A stretch of DNA of 64,000 nt from NCBI RefSeq assembly GCF_009911265.1, contig NZ_QXXA01000003.1, forward strand, positions 1 to 64,000, given 5' to 3'. Shown here one piece after another: positions 45,559-55,002 of this stretch; position 1 is the first letter of the stretch, and every line of letters starts with the position of its first letter. The translations under genes were made by a program, and so were the position numbers. The stretch is from Senegalia massiliensis (lineage in GTDB: Bacteria > Bacillota > Clostridia > Tissierellales > SIT17). The notes beneath the pieces are model-generated. The model did no database searches and was not told where the DNA came from. It saw nothing but the letters and a program-made list of their open reading frames with translations.

Positions 45559-46131
45559 TTATTTTAATTTTTTATTTTCAGTATTGTTCATATGTTTATA
45601 TTTTACTTCTGAAAATATATTATTATTTGTGACTTTATTTTTATTATCTTGAGAACATATTATTTTTTCGAAATCTCCTACTGTTAAAGGTCTATATTCT
45701 CTTTTAAGTTCATATCCTAATTGACCATTAGGTTCTATAGTTGCACTCTTGATATAATCTATTTGTGAGATACCTTGTTGTCTAAGCCTCATTTCTAATT
45801 GATCAACAGTTAATCTTAACTTCTTTAAATTATCTTCATCAATATTTCCATTATCAATTACAATAATTGATTTACCTGTAATTATCTTTTCCATAAAGTT
45901 TAATTTAAGTTGTAAAAATTCTAATATTATAGTAAATAATATAAATATACCTGCTATAATAACTGTTTTTGTTACACTTTTTTCTGCTATAGGTTGCACT
46001 ATCAGAGAACCTATAGAAATCATTATAATTGTATGAGCTATAGTCATTTGTGAAATTGACTTTCTGCCTGATATCCTCAAGAAAAATACACCTGAAATTA
46101 ATAGTATTAATGAATTCCATATAAAATCCAT
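45559..46131 (-). CDS. DUF421/YetF-like membrane protein
   Basis: 190 residues. Three N-terminal helices (about 5-75) with RISGRKSISQMTIAH near residues 20-34, followed by a soluble domain (about 85-165) with KSIIVIDNGNIDEDNLKKL and RLRQQGI, matching DUF421. The C-terminus is longer than needed and Asn/Lys-rich. Bacillus YetF-family proteins are membrane proteins linked to spores in some cases; function unknown. Separated from the patatin gene by 46 bases on the same strand. Confidence 0.87.
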   Translation of the reverse strand: MDFIWNSLILLISGVFFLRISGRKSISQMTIAHTIIMISIGSLIVQPIAEKSVTKTVIIAGIFILFTIILEFLQLKLNFMEKIITGKSIIVIDNGNIDEDNLKKLRLTVDQLEMRLRQQGISQIDYIKSATIEPNGQLGYELKREYRPLTVGDFEKIICSQDNKNKVTNNNIFSEVKYKHMNNTENKKLK

Positions 46132-46177
46132 AAAAGCACCTCCGTATATAGATATAGTTTACGAAGGTTTTATATAT

Positions 46178-46951
46178 TTATTCAATATTTTTTGCTATAT
46201 TATAGCCTTCATTAAAATGAGACTCACAAAATTTCTCTTCAAATCTCAATGTATCTCCTGGTTCAAACTCTATAGTTGGTTCTATTACCATAATGTCCTC
46301 TTTATCATAATACTCAAACAGATACTCTGGAATCTGATAACCTTTTTTAAATTGTATTATAAATATTCTATCTACCTTATTTTTAATAAAACATTCTAAA
46401 AAATTGTTATTTAATATACCACCATCTAAATTGTACCCATCATAGCTACCTTTTTTTAGTTCTTCTTTAAATTGTTCAAAAATTATACTTGAGTTAAAGT
46501 TTTTAATTGCTTCATTAAGCTGTGTATTAATTGGACCTATATATGGAAGAAGAGAACTATATTTTATAGTATCTAAAGCTTCTTTTTTAGTGATGTTTGA
46601 TATGTTTTTAACCACATGATTAGGTACACCATTTTTTATATTTATATAATTCACATAAAAGTCTTTTACATCTTCATTTCTACCTTTAAGTTTACTAAGC
46701 TTTTCTATGAATACTTTATTTTCAATCACCTTATCTTTTATCACTTGGTCATCTATTTCTTTTTTATCTATAGAAAGCCATGTTTGTTTTAACTTTTCTA
46801 TATTGTCTGTATATATGTAATATCCATTAATTGATCCTATGGAAGTTCCAGAAATTATATTAAATTTTATACCTCTTTCCTTTAATCCATAAATTACTCC
46901 AGCTTGAAAAGCACCTTTTGCCCCTCCGCCTTGTAAATAAACTCCATTCAT
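46178..46951 (-). CDS. Patatin-like phospholipase
   Basis: 257 residues from the ATG at 46951, because GGAGG lies 8 bases before it and the family core begins at once; an ATG further upstream (47017) lacks such a site. Oxyanion-hole motif QGGGAKGAFQAGV, nucleophile ISGTSIGSING (Ser near 41), and catalytic Asp in LDGGILNN. The Ser-Asp dyad is complete. Patatins hydrolyse acyl chains of phospholipids in the cytoplasm. No secretion partner is seen. Divergent from a PAP2 gene. Confidence 0.92.
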   Translation of the reverse strand: MNGVYLQGGGAKGAFQAGVIYGLKERGIKFNIISGTSIGSINGYYIYTDNIEKLKQTWLSIDKKEIDDQVIKDKVIENKVFIEKLSKLKGRNEDVKDFYVNYINIKNGVPNHVVKNISNITKKEALDTIKYSSLLPYIGPINTQLNEAIKNFNSSIIFEQFKEELKKGSYDGYNLDGGILNNNFLECFIKNKVDRIFIIQFKKGYQIPEYLFEYYDKEDIMVIEPTIEFEPGDTLRFEEKFCESHFNEGYNIAKNIE

Positions 46952-47097
46952 TATATACGCCTCCACATTGAAAATATTTACAATCATAAATTTATCATAT
47001 ATAATCATTAAAGACAAATATTCTATTTTAAATGTGTATTAAACATAACTTAGGGTAATATTAAAATGATTATAGTTATAATGAAAGGGTGTATTAT

Positions 47098-47811
47098 TTG
47101 CCAAATAATGATTATGAAATAAAAAGTTCAATTTTTCCAATTATACTTTTAGTAATTGGATTTTTAGTAGCAGGAATGCTTTTTTTAGGATTCTCAGAAA
47201 TTGCAGGTGAAGTTATTGAAAGAGAAGTAAAAAATTTTGATAGTAGAATCATAGATTTCTTTACATCAAATTCTTCTGATTTTCTAGATGACTTTTTCAC
47301 CACCATAACTGAATTAGGATCAGTTTGGTTTTTAGCTGCTTTAACTATAATTATATCTGGAATATTTTTTATTAAAAATAAAGATAAATTAAATATTCTA
47401 TTCCTTATAATTTCTGTAGCAGGTGGAGGACTTTTAATAAAATTACTTAAAAATATATTTAAGAGAGAAAGACCTTCAATCATACCTGAAATAGATGCTA
47501 TAGGTTATAGTTTCCCAAGTGGACATGCAATGGGCTCAATAATTTTTTATGGGTTTTTAATTTATTTAGTTATTAAAAGTAAATTCTCTAAAAAGTTCAA
47601 ATGGATTTTTTCTATAATATTTACTATTACTTTTATTCTTATAGGTACTAGTCGAATTTACCTAGGAGCACATTTCCCTTCTGACGTAATTGCTGGTCAG
47701 CTTTCAGGGGCTTTTTGGTTAATTATATGTATAGTATCACTTGAATGGATAAAATGGCATATAAGACATAATATAAGGCCAGTGGATAATATTCGTAAAA
47801 TATTTAAATAA
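47098..47811 (+). CDS. PAP2-family phosphatase
   Basis: 237 residues from the TTG at 47098, with AAAGGG 8 bases before it; a GTG nine bases earlier overlaps that site. Six membrane helices. The three acid phosphatase motifs are complete: KNIFKRERP, PSGHAMGS and SRIYLGAHFPSD. Members dephosphorylate phosphatidate, undecaprenyl diphosphate or phosphatidylglycerol phosphate at the outer membrane face; which applies here is open. Confidence 0.93.
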   Translation: MPNNDYEIKSSIFPIILLVIGFLVAGMLFLGFSEIAGEVIEREVKNFDSRIIDFFTSNSSDFLDDFFTTITELGSVWFLAALTIIISGIFFIKNKDKLNILFLIISVAGGGLLIKLLKNIFKRERPSIIPEIDAIGYSFPSGHAMGSIIFYGFLIYLVIKSKFSKKFKWIFSIIFTITFILIGTSRIYLGAHFPSDVIAGQLSGAFWLIICIVSLEWIKWHIRHNIRPVDNIRKIFK

Positions 47812-47852
47812 GTCATAAAAGGTGATCAAATATTTGATCACCTTTTATGACT
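47811..47852. terminator. Perfect bidirectional terminator
   Basis: 42 bases, perfect palindrome with 21-base arms (includes AAAAGGTGATCAAAT). It overlaps the stops of both convergent genes. Confidence 0.9.
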
Positions 47853-48099
47853 TTAAATTTTTCAATTTATTGTTATATTCTTCTTCACTTATTTCTCCAG
47901 ATGCGTATCTTTCTTTTAAAATATCTATTGCTCTATTTGAGTTATTATTTTTAGAATTATTTATAAACATCTTTACTAAAACTATTACTACTATAACTAT
48001 TATAATTAGTTTAATAATATCATAAATAATAAACCAACTACTTAATCTTGATCCAAGATTCATCATATCATGAAATCCAGTATCCATAAATCCATCCAT
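47845..48099 (-). CDS. SHOCT-domain membrane protein
   Basis: 84 residues from the ATG at 48099, preceded by GAGGTGGGG; a GTG 12 bases upstream overlaps this site. One membrane helix (about residues 25-45, IIKLIIIVIVVIVLVKMF), then an Asn-rich linker and the SHOCT motif (ILKERYASGEISEEEYNNKL) at the C-terminus. SHOCT segments are short helical hairpins that aid assembly of membrane or secreted proteins. Function unknown. Confidence 0.88.
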   Translation of the reverse strand: MDGFMDTGFHDMMNLGSRLSSWFIIYDIIKLIIIVIVVIVLVKMFINNSKNNNSNRAIDILKERYASGEISEEEYNNKLKNLKS

Positions 48100-48294
48100 T
48101 TTATTCCCCACCTCAATCCTTTAATATTTCACCTCTACATATAATATAGTATTTAAATTTAGATGAAATATGAGTTTTATTTTTGGCTTCTTCTTTCTAT
48201 TAACTTAACTATATCATTTCTCGTATTTTCAAGCATTATTATTTTTACATCCTTTTCTAATCTCTTTTAACCCTTACCCAAAATTCAAAGTAAT

Positions 48295-49572
48295 TTAAAA
48301 ATCTTTTAAATTTTTATTTTTACTCATTATTAAAGATGCTATAATAATTATACTACCAGATATTATAGGTATAATATAAGGTTTAACTGAATCTAATAAT
48401 AATCCAGAAATTATAACACCTAATGGCGCTATACCTCCAGCCAATGTATTCATAGTCCCCATAACTCTTCCCATCATTTTGTCTGGAGTCATCCTTTGCA
48501 TAGCAACTGATATTGGAATATTTACTAATATCATAAATATTGAAAAAGTCATCATCACTATTATAAAATATATAAAATGTATTTGATTGTTTAGATACTT
48601 CAATCCACCAATTGTAGGAACACCTATAAATATGAGCATTAATCCCATCATAGCAGTTCCAATTACTAATATTTTAAATTTTTTTTCTCTTTCTGGAAGA
48701 TTTCCTACGATAATAGAAGTTACCAAAACTCCTAAAGAAAATGACCCTTCAATAACTCCAAATTGTGTAGAAGACATTTTAAGTGTATCATTAATTATAA
48801 ACGGCATAATTACTGCTAAAGTAGAGTTTATTAATAAATTAAAAAGCAAAGCAAATTTCATAAGAGAATATATGGGCTTAATATCTCTTATAAATTGCAC
48901 CCCTTCATTTATTTGTTTAAATAAAGATTTTATTCCTTCTGAAATCTCTGTATCTTCACTTTCTTCATCTTGTTCATTATTGTCTCTTATATTATATTTA
49001 AAATTAATAAAAAATTCAGAAATTGCTGAACATATAAAAGAAAAACCATTGATTATTAAAAATAACTTTAAAGATACTAATCCATATGCTAAACCTCCTA
49101 ATATCGGTCCCATAATAGCTGATAAAGATGTAGAAGCTTGAGTATAAGAATTTATTTTAACCAATTTCTTATCTGATACTAAATTAGGTATTGCTGCACC
49201 TATAGTTACATCAAAAAAAGTATTAACTACTGATAATAAAAAAGTAGTAGTATAAATGAACACTAACTTCAAACCATATATAGATGATATAGCAACTAAA
49301 CCAAGTACAATAATACCACTTAAAATATCTAAACTAACAACTATTTTCTTCCTATCTCTTTTATCTGCTATAGAACCAGCTATGGGACTTAAAATTATTC
49401 TAGGTACCATGCTTAATAAAATACTAAGAGCAAATGAAGTACCTGACCCAGTTGTTCTTAAAATATATAAAGAAATTGCAAAAGTGTATATATGTGTACC
49501 TAACAGAGATACTACTTTCCCTGTTAGGTATAAAATAATATTAATTTGCTCTTTTGAATTTTTATTTTTCAT
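48295..49572 (-). CDS. MFS drug exporter (macrolide-efflux type)
   Basis: 425 residues from the ATG at 49572 after TAGGAG; the frame extends 6 codons upstream without a ribosome site. Twelve membrane helices. The motif-A loop is SIADKRDRKKIV between helices 2 and 3, typical of MFS_3 exporters such as MefA. A large inner loop (about residues 195-225) is Glu-rich. A 28-codon ORF with its own ribosome site precedes it, and an HTH-TPR regulator is divergent, so induction by a peptide or drug is plausible. Confidence 0.9.
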   Translation of the reverse strand: MKNKNSKEQINIILYLTGKVVSLLGTHIYTFAISLYILRTTGSGTSFALSILLSMVPRIILSPIAGSIADKRDRKKIVVSLDILSGIIVLGLVAISSIYGLKLVFIYTTTFLLSVVNTFFDVTIGAAIPNLVSDKKLVKINSYTQASTSLSAIMGPILGGLAYGLVSLKLFLIINGFSFICSAISEFFINFKYNIRDNNEQDEESEDTEISEGIKSLFKQINEGVQFIRDIKPIYSLMKFALLFNLLINSTLAVIMPFIINDTLKMSSTQFGVIEGSFSLGVLVTSIIVGNLPEREKKFKILVIGTAMMGLMLIFIGVPTIGGLKYLNNQIHFIYFIIVMMTFSIFMILVNIPISVAMQRMTPDKMMGRVMGTMNTLAGGIAPLGVIISGLLLDSVKPYIIPIISGSIIIIASLIMSKNKNLKDF

Positions 49573-49610
49573 TATATCAACTCCTATCAATACTTTTATT
49601 TTAAATTTTA

Positions 49611-49697
49611 CTAATATATTCTTAACATCTCTAATATTATGTCTTTATTATCTTTTGGGCTATATTTGTAATCATTATTCATTACATAAATTTTCAT
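49611..49697 (-). CDS. 28-residue upstream ORF before the MFS exporter
   Basis: MKIYVMNNDYKYSPKDNK is the beginning, and the last ten residues are DIILEMLRIY. ATG at 49697 is preceded by GTAGGAGG spaced 7 bases, one of the strongest ribosome sites in the window. It ends 38 bases before the exporter start. It has no signal peptide. It may be a leader peptide controlling exporter translation under ribosome stalling, or a small peptide sensed by the divergent HTH-TPR protein. Neither is proven. Confidence 0.55.
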   Translation of the reverse strand: MKIYVMNNDYKYSPKDNKDIILEMLRIY

Positions 49698-49765
49698 TTT
49701 ATAACCTCCTACAATAGAATAGAATTAAATTATATTTAACTTATTTTTTCGATAAATATTTATAA

Positions 49766-49847
49766 AGTTTAATATAGTTTAACTTATAGTTTTATTATAT
49801 GCTTTATTATATATTTTGTCAACAATTTAGTTTAATTTACTTAAACT
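49766..49847. promoter_or_regulatory. AGTTTAA motif cluster in the MFS/HTH-TPR divergent region
   Basis: AGTTTAA occurs at 49766-49772 and 49776-49782 (10 bases apart, same orientation), and at 49829-49835 as the left arm of a perfect 7-5-7 inverted repeat with TTAAACT at 49841-49847. A further variant AACTAAACT lies just before the regulator start. Probably an operator for the adjacent HTH protein and promoter region for both genes. Confidence 0.45.
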
Positions 49848-49918
49848 TTTTTCATTTCCACTTGAAAGTTAAATATATTTATACTATACTATAACTAAAC
49901 TGTATTATGGAGGAAAAT

Positions 49919-51229
49919 ATGACTACTGGAGAAAAGATTAAATCCTTAAGAAAAGAATTAAAACTCACACAGTCTGAACTTGCTGGTAAGGAAATGACTA
50001 AAAGTATGTTAAGTCAAATAGAAAATAATAATGCAATGCCATCAATGAAAAATTTAAAATATCTTGCTAATAAATTAGGTAAACCAATTTCATATTTTTT
50101 AGATGAGAATACTTTAAACGAAAACATCCCAATAGAAGAAATTAAAACTAAAATAAAAATAGCTGATGAATATATGAGAAACAGAGAAAATAAAAAAGTT
50201 ATAGAAGTATTAGATGATATTTTAAATAATTATGATATAAATAAAAATAGTAAATTATATGCAGATATTTTATATAAAAACGGAGCAAGTCAAGTTAATT
50301 TAATGAATTTTGAAGTATCAGATAAATATTTAAAAAAAGCAGTGGAAATATATAACCAACATAATTTATATTCTTATGCTGCTAAAGCTTATATGGAATT
50401 TTTTGGACGTTATTGGAACGAACAAAACTATAATAAATGTTTAAATATATTAACTGAAGCTTATGAATTATATATGAATTCCACTACAGAGGACATTACT
50501 TTTCATTTAGAATATTTATCTAATAAATCTTTAATATTATCTTCTATGGGTAGGATAAATGAATCTTTTAAACCTATTGATGATGCAATAAATTTATCCA
50601 AAGAAACTAATGTCTATTATAATACAGGTGAATTATATAGACTAAAAGGTAATTTAAATAGAGTTATGGAAAATTATGAAAATGTATTACATTATTTTAA
50701 AAAAGCAAAATTATTTGCTCAATTTACTGATAATGAATTAGATTTAGCTATATTAGAACTTAACTTTAGTGTCTATTATACAGATATCAATGAACCTATG
50801 AAAGCCTTAGAATATTTAAAAAGAGCTAGAGAAATGTTTAAAAATACTCCTCACTATCCTAAACATCTATTTCATAATCAATTAGCAATTGTATATTATA
50901 TGTTAGAAGACTATCAAAAAGCTTATGATGAAATTAATAAAAGTACTTTCCCAGAATTACTCTTTCATAAAGTAGACTATGTAAATATGTGGTTGGGAAA
51001 AGTTTATAAAGGCATGATATTATATAAACTTGGTGATAAAAACCAGGCAATTGAATCAATTAATAAAGGAATAGAAATGATGAGTAAAGTGGGAAATTCT
51101 AAATATTTATCTTTTGCATACAAAGAATTAAGTAATATATATTCTGAAATTGACGATTATAAAAATGCATTTAAATCTTTAAAGAAATCAGAACAAATAC
51201 TAAAAAGCTTAAATGGAAATCCTTTCTAA
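49919..51229 (+). CDS. HTH-TPR transcription regulator (RRNPP-like), second copy
   Basis: 436 residues from the ATG at 49919, with GGAGG five bases before it. N-terminal helix-turn-helix (about 3-60; KIKSLRKELKLTQSELAG, then MLSQIENNNAMPS) and about eight tetratricopeptide repeats (about 75-435; SDKYLKKAVEIYN, ENVLHYFKKAKLFA, YKNAFKSLKKSEQIL). Same layout as the regulator at 7808. No peptide gene follows; a terminator comes right after. It is divergent from an MFS exporter with a small upstream ORF, its probable target. Confidence 0.88.
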   Translation: MTTGEKIKSLRKELKLTQSELAGKEMTKSMLSQIENNNAMPSMKNLKYLANKLGKPISYFLDENTLNENIPIEEIKTKIKIADEYMRNRENKKVIEVLDDILNNYDINKNSKLYADILYKNGASQVNLMNFEVSDKYLKKAVEIYNQHNLYSYAAKAYMEFFGRYWNEQNYNKCLNILTEAYELYMNSTTEDITFHLEYLSNKSLILSSMGRINESFKPIDDAINLSKETNVYYNTGELYRLKGNLNRVMENYENVLHYFKKAKLFAQFTDNELDLAILELNFSVYYTDINEPMKALEYLKRAREMFKNTPHYPKHLFHNQLAIVYYMLEDYQKAYDEINKSTFPELLFHKVDYVNMWLGKVYKGMILYKLGDKNQAIESINKGIEMMSKVGNSKYLSFAYKELSNIYSEIDDYKNAFKSLKKSEQILKSLNGNPF

Positions 51230-51272
51230 AATAAAAAAATCTCTTAGGTAATTACCTAAGAGATTTTTTATT
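51229..51272. terminator. Bidirectional terminator
   Basis: AAATCTCTTAGGTAA pairs with its complement, flanked by A-run and T-run; between convergent genes. Confidence 0.9.
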
Positions 51273-51287
51273 TATATTCTTAAATTA

Positions 51288-52229
51288 TTATTTTGCACTT
51301 TCTAATGCTTTTTCAGCTAGTTCAAAGAAAGATTTAACTTTAATTGATACTCCTGATATTGCATCAGTTGCTCCTTCATCATTTGAATACTCTATAGCTG
51401 TTGGATCTTGCTTTTCTATTAAGTATGCTTCAACTTTATCTGCTTGCTCAACCCATGATGCTTGTGCTCCACCATTTTCAACCATTCCATATTCACCATC
51501 TGCTGATACTTGATCTTTTGTCTTTTCATTTCCATCATCATCTTTAGGTGCATCTTTACTTACAGCATCCCAATCAGCTGCAACTATATATCCATTTATT
51601 ACTGTAAGGTTAGCTGTAGCTTTCCAACCACTTTCTTCGCTAAAATCTTCTTCTTCAGCTGTATAATTTCCATCTTTATATTGACCTTCACCAACTGGAT
51701 CACTCTTTAAAGCTTTTTCTGCAAGGTCAAAGAAAGACTTAACTTTAATTGATACTCCTGATATTGCATCAGTTGCTCCTTCATCATTTGAATACTCTAT
51801 AGCTGTTGGATCTTGTTTTTCTATTAAGTACGCTTCAGCTTTCTCAGCTTGTTCTGCCCATGGTGCTTGTGCTCCACCATGCTCTACCATTCCATATTCA
51901 CCTGATTCTGATCTAGTTACTTTGTCAGTACCACCATCTTTATGTGCTCCATTCCACTCAGCTTCTACTATTTTTCCATCTTCAACTTTTATTGTAGTAA
52001 CATATTTCCAGCCACTTTCCTCAGAAAAACTATCTTCTTGAGCAAAGTAAACACCATCTTCATAACTTGCATCACCTGATGAAGTTTCTTCATCTGTTGT
52101 TTCTTCTTGCTCTTGTTCTGTACCTGTTGAAGTTTCTTCTTCCTCTTTATCGTCACTTCCACATCCAGCTAATAAACTAGCAGATACTAATAAAGCAAGA
52201 CCTAGTGATAAAAATTTCTTTTTAGACAT
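51288..52229 (-). CDS. Lipoprotein with two FMN-binding domains (PplA-like)
   Basis: 313 residues from the ATG at 52229 after GAGGGGG. Lipobox LLAGC with Cys23, an acidic Glu/Thr linker (about 27-55), and two tandem FMN-binding domains (about 57-178 and 190-313). Each ends in DAISGVSIKVKSFF, where flavin-transferase substrates usually have a Ser/Thr-Gly-Ala-Thr/Ser motif; here Ser160 and Ser295 would be the FMN sites, with Val in place of Ala. Listeria PplA, a two-domain flavinylated lipoprotein of extracellular electron transfer, is the closest model. The FMN transferase (ApbE) is not in the window. Confidence 0.87.
   Translation of the reverse strand: MSKKKFLSLGLALLVSASLLAGCGSDDKEEEETSTGTEQEQEETTDEETSSGDASYEDGVYFAQEDSFSEESGWKYVTTIKVEDGKIVEAEWNGAHKDGGTDKVTRSESGEYGMVEHGGAQAPWAEQAEKAEAYLIEKQDPTAIEYSNDEGATDAISGVSIKVKSFFDLAEKALKSDPVGEGQYKDGNYTAEEEDFSEESGWKATANLTVINGYIVAADWDAVSKDAPKDDDGNEKTKDQVSADGEYGMVENGGAQASWVEQADKVEAYLIEKQDPTAIEYSNDEGATDAISGVSIKVKSFFELAEKALESAK
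51322..51875 (-). repeat. Internal duplication in the FMN lipoprotein gene
   Basis: About 90 bases from 51322 recur at 51727 (offset exactly 405 bases, 135 codons) with only one or two differences, while the rest of the two domains differs more. This points to recent gene conversion or selection on the flavin-site region. Confidence 0.8.
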
Positions 52230-52413
52230 TTTATAAATCCCCCTCAATGATTTGTTTTGTTTATTATTTCACTTTTTATTATAGTCTATAGACAATTTGT
52301 TGTCAATACCCTAGTATTGTTATATATTTAATAGGTTTATTTTTTTTTTGAAATATATTAATTATTGATATTAATATTCTTAAAGGGTATCATAAAATAT
52401 AGGAGGCGATTTA

Positions 52414-52887
52414 ATGAAAAAAATTGTTTTAGCTGGAGGTTGTTTTTGGGGTGTTGAAGAATATATTAGTAGAATAAACGGAGTAACTGATACTGAGGTT
52501 GGATATGCAAATGGTAACCGTAAATATCCTACTTATGAACAAGTATGTACAGGTACTACTGGCCATGCAGAAGCTGTTAAAGTAGAGTATGATGAGAATA
52601 ATTTACCTTTATACACTCTTTTAAAAAAGTTTTTTAGTATCATTGATCCAACAATTGAAAATAGACAAGGTCCTGATAGAGGTACTCAATATAGAACTGG
52701 AATTTATTATATAGATGAAAATGAAAAAGATACTATTTTAAAAGTAGTTCAAGAAGAACAAAAAAAATACCATAAAAAAATTGTAACAGAAATAGAACCT
52801 CTAAATTCATTTTATGAAGCTGAAGAATATCATCAAGATTATTTGAAAAAAAATCCTAATGGTTATTGTCATATAGATTTAAGCTAA
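52414..52887 (+). CDS. msrA: Peptide methionine sulfoxide reductase A
   Basis: 157 residues, ATG after AGGAGGCG. Catalytic motif [10 protein letters not shown] at residues 8-17 (Cys10), then [26 protein letters not shown] and [14 protein letters not shown] in two blocks. It repairs the S form of oxidised methionine in proteins. The C-terminus has [14 protein letters not shown] with a possible resolving Cys. Single gene ended by a palindromic terminator. Confidence 0.96.
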   Translation: MKKIVLAGGCFWGVEEYISRINGVTDTEVGYANGNRKYPTYEQVCTGTTGHAEAVKVEYDENNLPLYTLLKKFFSIIDPTIENRQGPDRGTQYRTGIYYIDENEKDTILKVVQEEQKKYHKKIVTEIEPLNSFYEAEEYHQDYLKKNPNGYCHIDLS

Positions 52888-52921
52888 AATATGGCTTGTA
52901 CTTAAGTACAAGCCATATTTT
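52886..52921. terminator. Bidirectional terminator
   Basis: AAAATATGGCTTGTACTT and its complement form a 36-base perfect palindrome between msrA and the convergent wrbA. Confidence 0.9.
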
Positions 52922-52925
52922 AAAT

Positions 52926-53540
52926 TTATTGTTTTAATTTTTTTGTTATTTCAGCTATATGTCTACCTTGAAACTTAGCCCCTTCTAAATCTACATCTGT
53001 AGGTGATAATCCACCATCTCCTCCTGCTATAGTAGATGCTCCATAAGGAGTTCCTCCAGATATTTTATCTACTTGGGATAAACCTTCAAAAGTATAAGGA
53101 AGTCCACTAATAAGCATTCCATGATGCAATAAAACTGTATGAAAACTAAGTATAGTAGATTCTTGACCTCCATGTTGAGTTGCTGTAGAAGTAAATACTC
53201 CACCAACTTTTCCTACTAATGCTCCTTTTGACCAAAGACTAACTGTGCTATCTAAATATGCTTTCATTTGTGCACTCATATTACCATATCTTGTAGGAGT
53301 TCCAAAAATTATAGCATCAGCTTCTTCTAAATCTTCTAAGGTTGCTTCATCATATTCAGTAGACATTTGTTTTACACTATCCTTACAACCCATTTTTTCT
53401 AATATATCATCAGAAAGTGTCTCTCTAACCTTTACTATCTTTACTTCAGAGCCATCAATTTCTTTTGCACCTTCTGCTACTGCTTCAGCCATTTGCTTTA
53501 CGTGACCATACATAGAATGAAATACAACTAATATTTTCAT
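52926..53540 (-). CDS. wrbA: NAD(P)H:quinone oxidoreductase, flavodoxin fold (WrbA)
   Basis: 204 residues. The FMN phosphate loop is FHSMYGHVKQMAEA (residues about 7-20), followed by FGTPTRYGNM, STATQHGGQESTI and the C-terminal GAKFQGRHIAEI. WrbA proteins reduce quinones by two electrons and limit oxidative stress. ATG start with GGAGGAAG upstream. Single gene. Confidence 0.95.
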   Translation of the reverse strand: MKILVVFHSMYGHVKQMAEAVAEGAKEIDGSEVKIVKVRETLSDDILEKMGCKDSVKQMSTEYDEATLEDLEEADAIIFGTPTRYGNMSAQMKAYLDSTVSLWSKGALVGKVGGVFTSTATQHGGQESTILSFHTVLLHHGMLISGLPYTFEGLSQVDKISGGTPYGASTIAGGDGGLSPTDVDLEGAKFQGRHIAEITKKLKQ

Positions 53541-53625
53541 ATGTCTTCCTCCTTCATACTAAATAATACCCTAATAAATTATACTTTAATCATATGAATA
53601 AATTAACTGTATCTAATCATTGTTT

Positions 53626-54996
53626 TTATTTAGGTAGTGCAATTATAAATTCTGTCCATTCCTCTTTTTCACTTTCTACTTTTACATACCCATCATGAGC
53701 TTCTATAATTTCTTTTACTATAGAAAGACCAAGACCTGTGCCACCTCTATCTCTATTTCTTGATAAATCTGTTCTATATAACCTTTCAAATACATGAGCC
53801 ATATCTTTTTTATCTATTCCTTCACCTGTATTTTTAATTTTAAATATACCATACTTATCATCATTATCTAAATATATATTAACTTTTCCATTTTTTGGAG
53901 TGAATTTTACAGCATTAGAAAATAAATTGATTAATACTTGTTTTATTTTATTATTATCTGCTAATACATAAACATCTTCTTTTAAATTACTTTCTAATTT
54001 AATATGCTTCTTTGTAAAACTAATTTCAAAACCATCCATTATTTCTTCTATCATAGAATTCAAATCTATTTTACTTAATTCTAATTTCATTTTATGTTCT
54101 CTTATATTATTTAATAATTTAAGTTGTTCTACTAACAATATAAGTCTATCTATTTCCTTTTGAAATATATTAATTCTTTCTTTATCAAGCTCCCATATAC
54201 CATCACTTATAGCTTCCATATGACTTTTTAATATTGATAATGGAGTTCTAAGCTCATGAGAAATATCAGATGTAAGTCTTTTTCTAAGCTTATTTTCAGT
54301 TTTTAAGGATTCCTTTAAATAATTTATTGAAGCTGTTAATTGATTTAACTCTTCTATTTTACTTCTAGATTCTACAGATATATCTAAATTACCATGACTT
54401 AATTCATTAGTTGTATTTTTAACATCAATTATAGGTTTAGATATAAATTTTGAAAAATATACTCCCAGTGAAATTGCCACAATTATCGAAATTATTGCTG
54501 AATAAAGTATAGATTTATTTATTTCCTTTATAAATTCTATTTCTCTATTTCCTACAACTAAAGAATCTGAGTAACCTATTTCTATTTCACCTATCTTTTT
54601 ATCATTTTCTTTTAAATCTATCTTTTTTACTACATAGTTATCTCCACTATCACTATCCATACCCATCATATCCATCATATGTTCATGCATATTTGAATTA
54701 TTTCTTGTTATGGATAAAATAACATCCCCCTGATTATTTTTAACTAATATATCAAATCCCTTTGCAACTGGAGAAAATTTTATATTTTGAATTTCAGATT
54801 TATCCCAGTTATTTTCCCTATAACTATTTTTTATTAAATCTACAACATCATCTACTCTATTCTGCTTTTGGCTTGTTAAATATTCATCAAATTTACTTGA
54901 AAGAGTAATATTTGATATTATAGCAATTGTTATAACTGCTATAAGCGATGCTACTATCATAAGTATCGTTATTCTACCTCTTAGATGATTTAACAT
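53626..54996 (-). CDS. Membrane sensor histidine kinase
   Basis: 456 residues. Two membrane helices (about 10-32 and 160-182) flank an extracytoplasmic sensor with a Met/His/Asp-rich patch (NMHEHMMDMMGMDSDSGD, about residues 93-110), which suggests metal sensing. HAMP (about 180-235), phosphoacceptor DISHELRTPLSILKS (His near 248), then ATPase with NLFSNAVKFTP and GTGLGLSIVKEI. It is 6 bases after the response regulator gene and pairs with it. Confidence 0.93.
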   Translation of the reverse strand: MLNHLRGRITILMIVASLIAVITIAIISNITLSSKFDEYLTSQKQNRVDDVVDLIKNSYRENNWDKSEIQNIKFSPVAKGFDILVKNNQGDVILSITRNNSNMHEHMMDMMGMDSDSGDNYVVKKIDLKENDKKIGEIEIGYSDSLVVGNREIEFIKEINKSILYSAIISIIVAISLGVYFSKFISKPIIDVKNTTNELSHGNLDISVESRSKIEELNQLTASINYLKESLKTENKLRKRLTSDISHELRTPLSILKSHMEAISDGIWELDKERINIFQKEIDRLILLVEQLKLLNNIREHKMKLELSKIDLNSMIEEIMDGFEISFTKKHIKLESNLKEDVYVLADNNKIKQVLINLFSNAVKFTPKNGKVNIYLDNDDKYGIFKIKNTGEGIDKKDMAHVFERLYRTDLSRNRDRGGTGLGLSIVKEIIEAHDGYVKVESEKEEWTEFIIALPK

Positions 54997-55002
54997 GTTT
55001 TA

